6,224 nt of DNA from the NCBI GenBank assembly GCA_964478335.1, contig CAYZIC010000088.1:1-6224 (forward strand). The letters run 5' to 3'. This stretch comes from CAYZIC01 sp964478335. GTDB taxonomy: Bacteria; Verrucomicrobiota; Kiritimatiellia; RFP12; DVOR01. Made by a program: the position numbers and the translations under genes. Of this stretch, positions 5,403 through 6,224 are shown piece by piece (position 1 is the stretch's first letter; the number at the start of each line of letters is the position of its first letter). The notes beneath the pieces were generated by a model. That model saw only the letters and a program-made list of their open reading frames with translations, was not told the DNA's origin and searched no databases.

Positions 5403-5414
5403 TAAAACTCTCCT
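5403..5414 (-). promoter_or_regulatory. Strong ribosome binding site between RHS gene and its neighbour
   Basis: On the minus strand the 12 bp between the RHS TAA and the next ATG begin AGGAGAG, giving a strong Shine-Dalgarno match (AAGGAG, using the last base of the stop codon) with about seven bases to the ATG. This decides the start at 5402 and suggests that both genes share one transcript. Confidence 0.75.
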
Positions 5415-6224
5415 TTAATCGTTTAAGCGTATAGAACTTTTAACAGCGGACATATAGGTCTTATTTTCATTCTCGCATGTACAAGGTTTTGTTATTATAT
5501 GCGTACCAATTTTGTCAAAACCAGCTCTAAAACCTAATTCTGCAGATGTTAAGCCATTCCCAATTGCAGACATGCGATAAAAGCCACCATCATTTAATTC
5601 AATAAGTCCATTTTCGGGAACAAAAGAACTCTGGAATAATTTAGAAAAATCATACACAACGATAATATAGGCAAGTGATTTGGCGACATTTTTTCCCAAA
5701 AGCTTGCTAGATTCAACCAGTTCTAAGATTTGATCTTGAGCCATGGAGGTTACGAGAGATTTATGATTTAAAGGAATAAATAAATCAATACATCCATATA
5801 AAAATTTATAACAACCAATTGATTTAGACCAAGCCAAATCCATTCTATAAAATTGCTTAATATTAACTTCAGCTTGATATTTGTTTTGTTGGACCCATTT
5901 ACAAACACCTTTTTCGCAAAGACAAGTAGAAGCACGGACATCATAAAAAACAGTATAGTCTTTAACTGTAACAACATATAGACCCCACAGATCTACGCCG
6001 CTTATCCCATTGTTACCCACGAAGGCGTATAAGTTGATGCCCCCCATTTCCTCGATGGGGTCACGGTTGAGCCAGCGGCCGTCAAGTGGGTTGTAGTGGC
6101 GGTAGTTGTAGTAGATGAGGCCGAGTTCGTCATCGTGGTACTCGGAGCTGAAGCGGAAGGGGTTGGCGGTGATCATGCTCCAGCCTGGATTGATGGCTGC
6201 GTGATGGGAATGGGTAACGGCACC
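5415..6224 (-). CDS. RHS repeat protein, 3' end: conserved core plus variable C-terminal domain
   Basis: The gene enters from beyond the right edge; 269 codons are visible, and the ATG at 6176 is internal. Residues 1-81 are the end of the RHS/YD-repeat core: GAVTHSHHAAIN, NPFRFSSEYHDDELGLIYYN, RHYNPLDGRWLNRDPIEE, NLYAFVGNNGISGVDLWG. RHS proteins build a hollow shell that encloses a variable C-terminal domain, often a toxin delivered to neighbouring cells. Here DLWGL stands where the family's D-P-x-G-L junction lies. The remaining 188 residues (about 5415-5981) are clearly more AT-rich and unlike any domain I know. They contain C-x-C-x4-C (CLCEKGVC) near the start and C-x-C (CTCENENK) near the end. 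No nuclease, deaminase or ADP-ribosyltransferase motif is evident. A toxin role is inferred from architecture only. Sure of RHS; unsure of the C-terminal function. Confidence 0.88.
   Translation of the reverse strand, partial: GAVTHSHHAAINPGWSMITANPFRFSSEYHDDELGLIYYNYRHYNPLDGRWLNRDPIEEMGGINLYAFVGNNGISGVDLWGLYVVTVKDYTVFYDVRASTCLCEKGVCKWVQQNKYQAEVNIKQFYRMDLAWSKSIGCYKFLYGCIDLFIPLNHKSLVTSMAQDQILELVESSKLLGKNVAKSLAYIIVVYDFSKLFQSSFVPENGLIELNDGGFYRMSAIGNGLTSAELGFRAGFDKIGTHIITKPCTCENENKTYMSAVKSSIRLND
6170..6224. repeat. 55-bp exact direct repeat of 3715-3769
   Basis: The last 55 bp of the window, starting TGATCATGCTCCAGCCTGGA and ending GGGTAACGGCACC, are identical to 3715-3769. The base before differs (G against C). 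The window ends inside the repeat, so its full length is not visible. Both copies encode RHS core residues G-A-V-T-H-S to S-M-I in the same orientation. Confidence 0.97.

Noticed and set aside
5768..5977. Minus-strand 69-codon hydrophobic frame within the RHS tip
   Set aside because: It overlaps the RHS gene in another frame on the same strand. AT-rich DNA readily gives Leu/Ile/Phe-rich frames.

Overview
The window most resembles a short scaffold from an anaerobic bacterium, probably of the PVC group (Lentisphaerota, Kiritimatiellota or Verrucomicrobiota). Two features suggest this. The RHS core (NPFRFSSEYHDDE, YYNYRHYNP, GRWLNRDPIEE, NLYAFVGNN) has the wording common in that group, and a rubrerythrin/PerR peroxide-defence pair points to an anaerobe. 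The phylum is an inference. A run of ten Ns at 4423-4432, and a window end that falls exactly inside a repeated 55-mer, suggest an assembled metagenome scaffold.

Left part (1-1850): the 3' end of priA on the plus strand runs into a bidirectional terminator. It faces a minus-strand pair transcribed from right to left: a reverse rubrerythrin (1201-1755), then a PerR-type Fur-family regulator (697-1107). The rubrerythrin has a well-spaced promoter and a 23-bp dyad between the -10 box and the ribosome binding site. That dyad is the best candidate for the regulator's own operator.

Middle (1756-3660): about 615 bp without a gene. From 1924 to 2312 it holds GC-rich small hairpins and short repeats, some shared with the gap after priA. 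It is followed by ilvC (ketol-acid reductoisomerase, minus strand) with a strong terminator, a candidate promoter, a LacI/PurR-like operator in its leader and three copies of CCAAAGTGC upstream.

Right part (3660-6224): an RHS locus on the minus strand. The 3' end of a large RHS gene (5415-6224, entering from beyond the window) carries a conserved core of about 81 residues. An AT-rich C-terminal domain of about 188 residues, which I do not recognise, follows it. Twelve bases downstream, behind a strong Shine-Dalgarno site, lies an AT-rich gene (4341-5402) of unknown function with a hydrophobic N-terminus. It sits where an RHS immunity or accessory gene would be. Further downstream (3695-4063) is a detached RHS core fragment that shares exactly 55 bp with the full RHS gene. 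It is fused at its 5' side to a hairpin and a heptamer repeat, and it looks like a silent or decayed module.

No CRISPR array, tRNA, rRNA, transposase or integrase was seen. The most interesting part is the RHS variable-tip region with its unrecognised C-terminal domain and partner gene. Next come the repeat hairpin family and the candidate operators.
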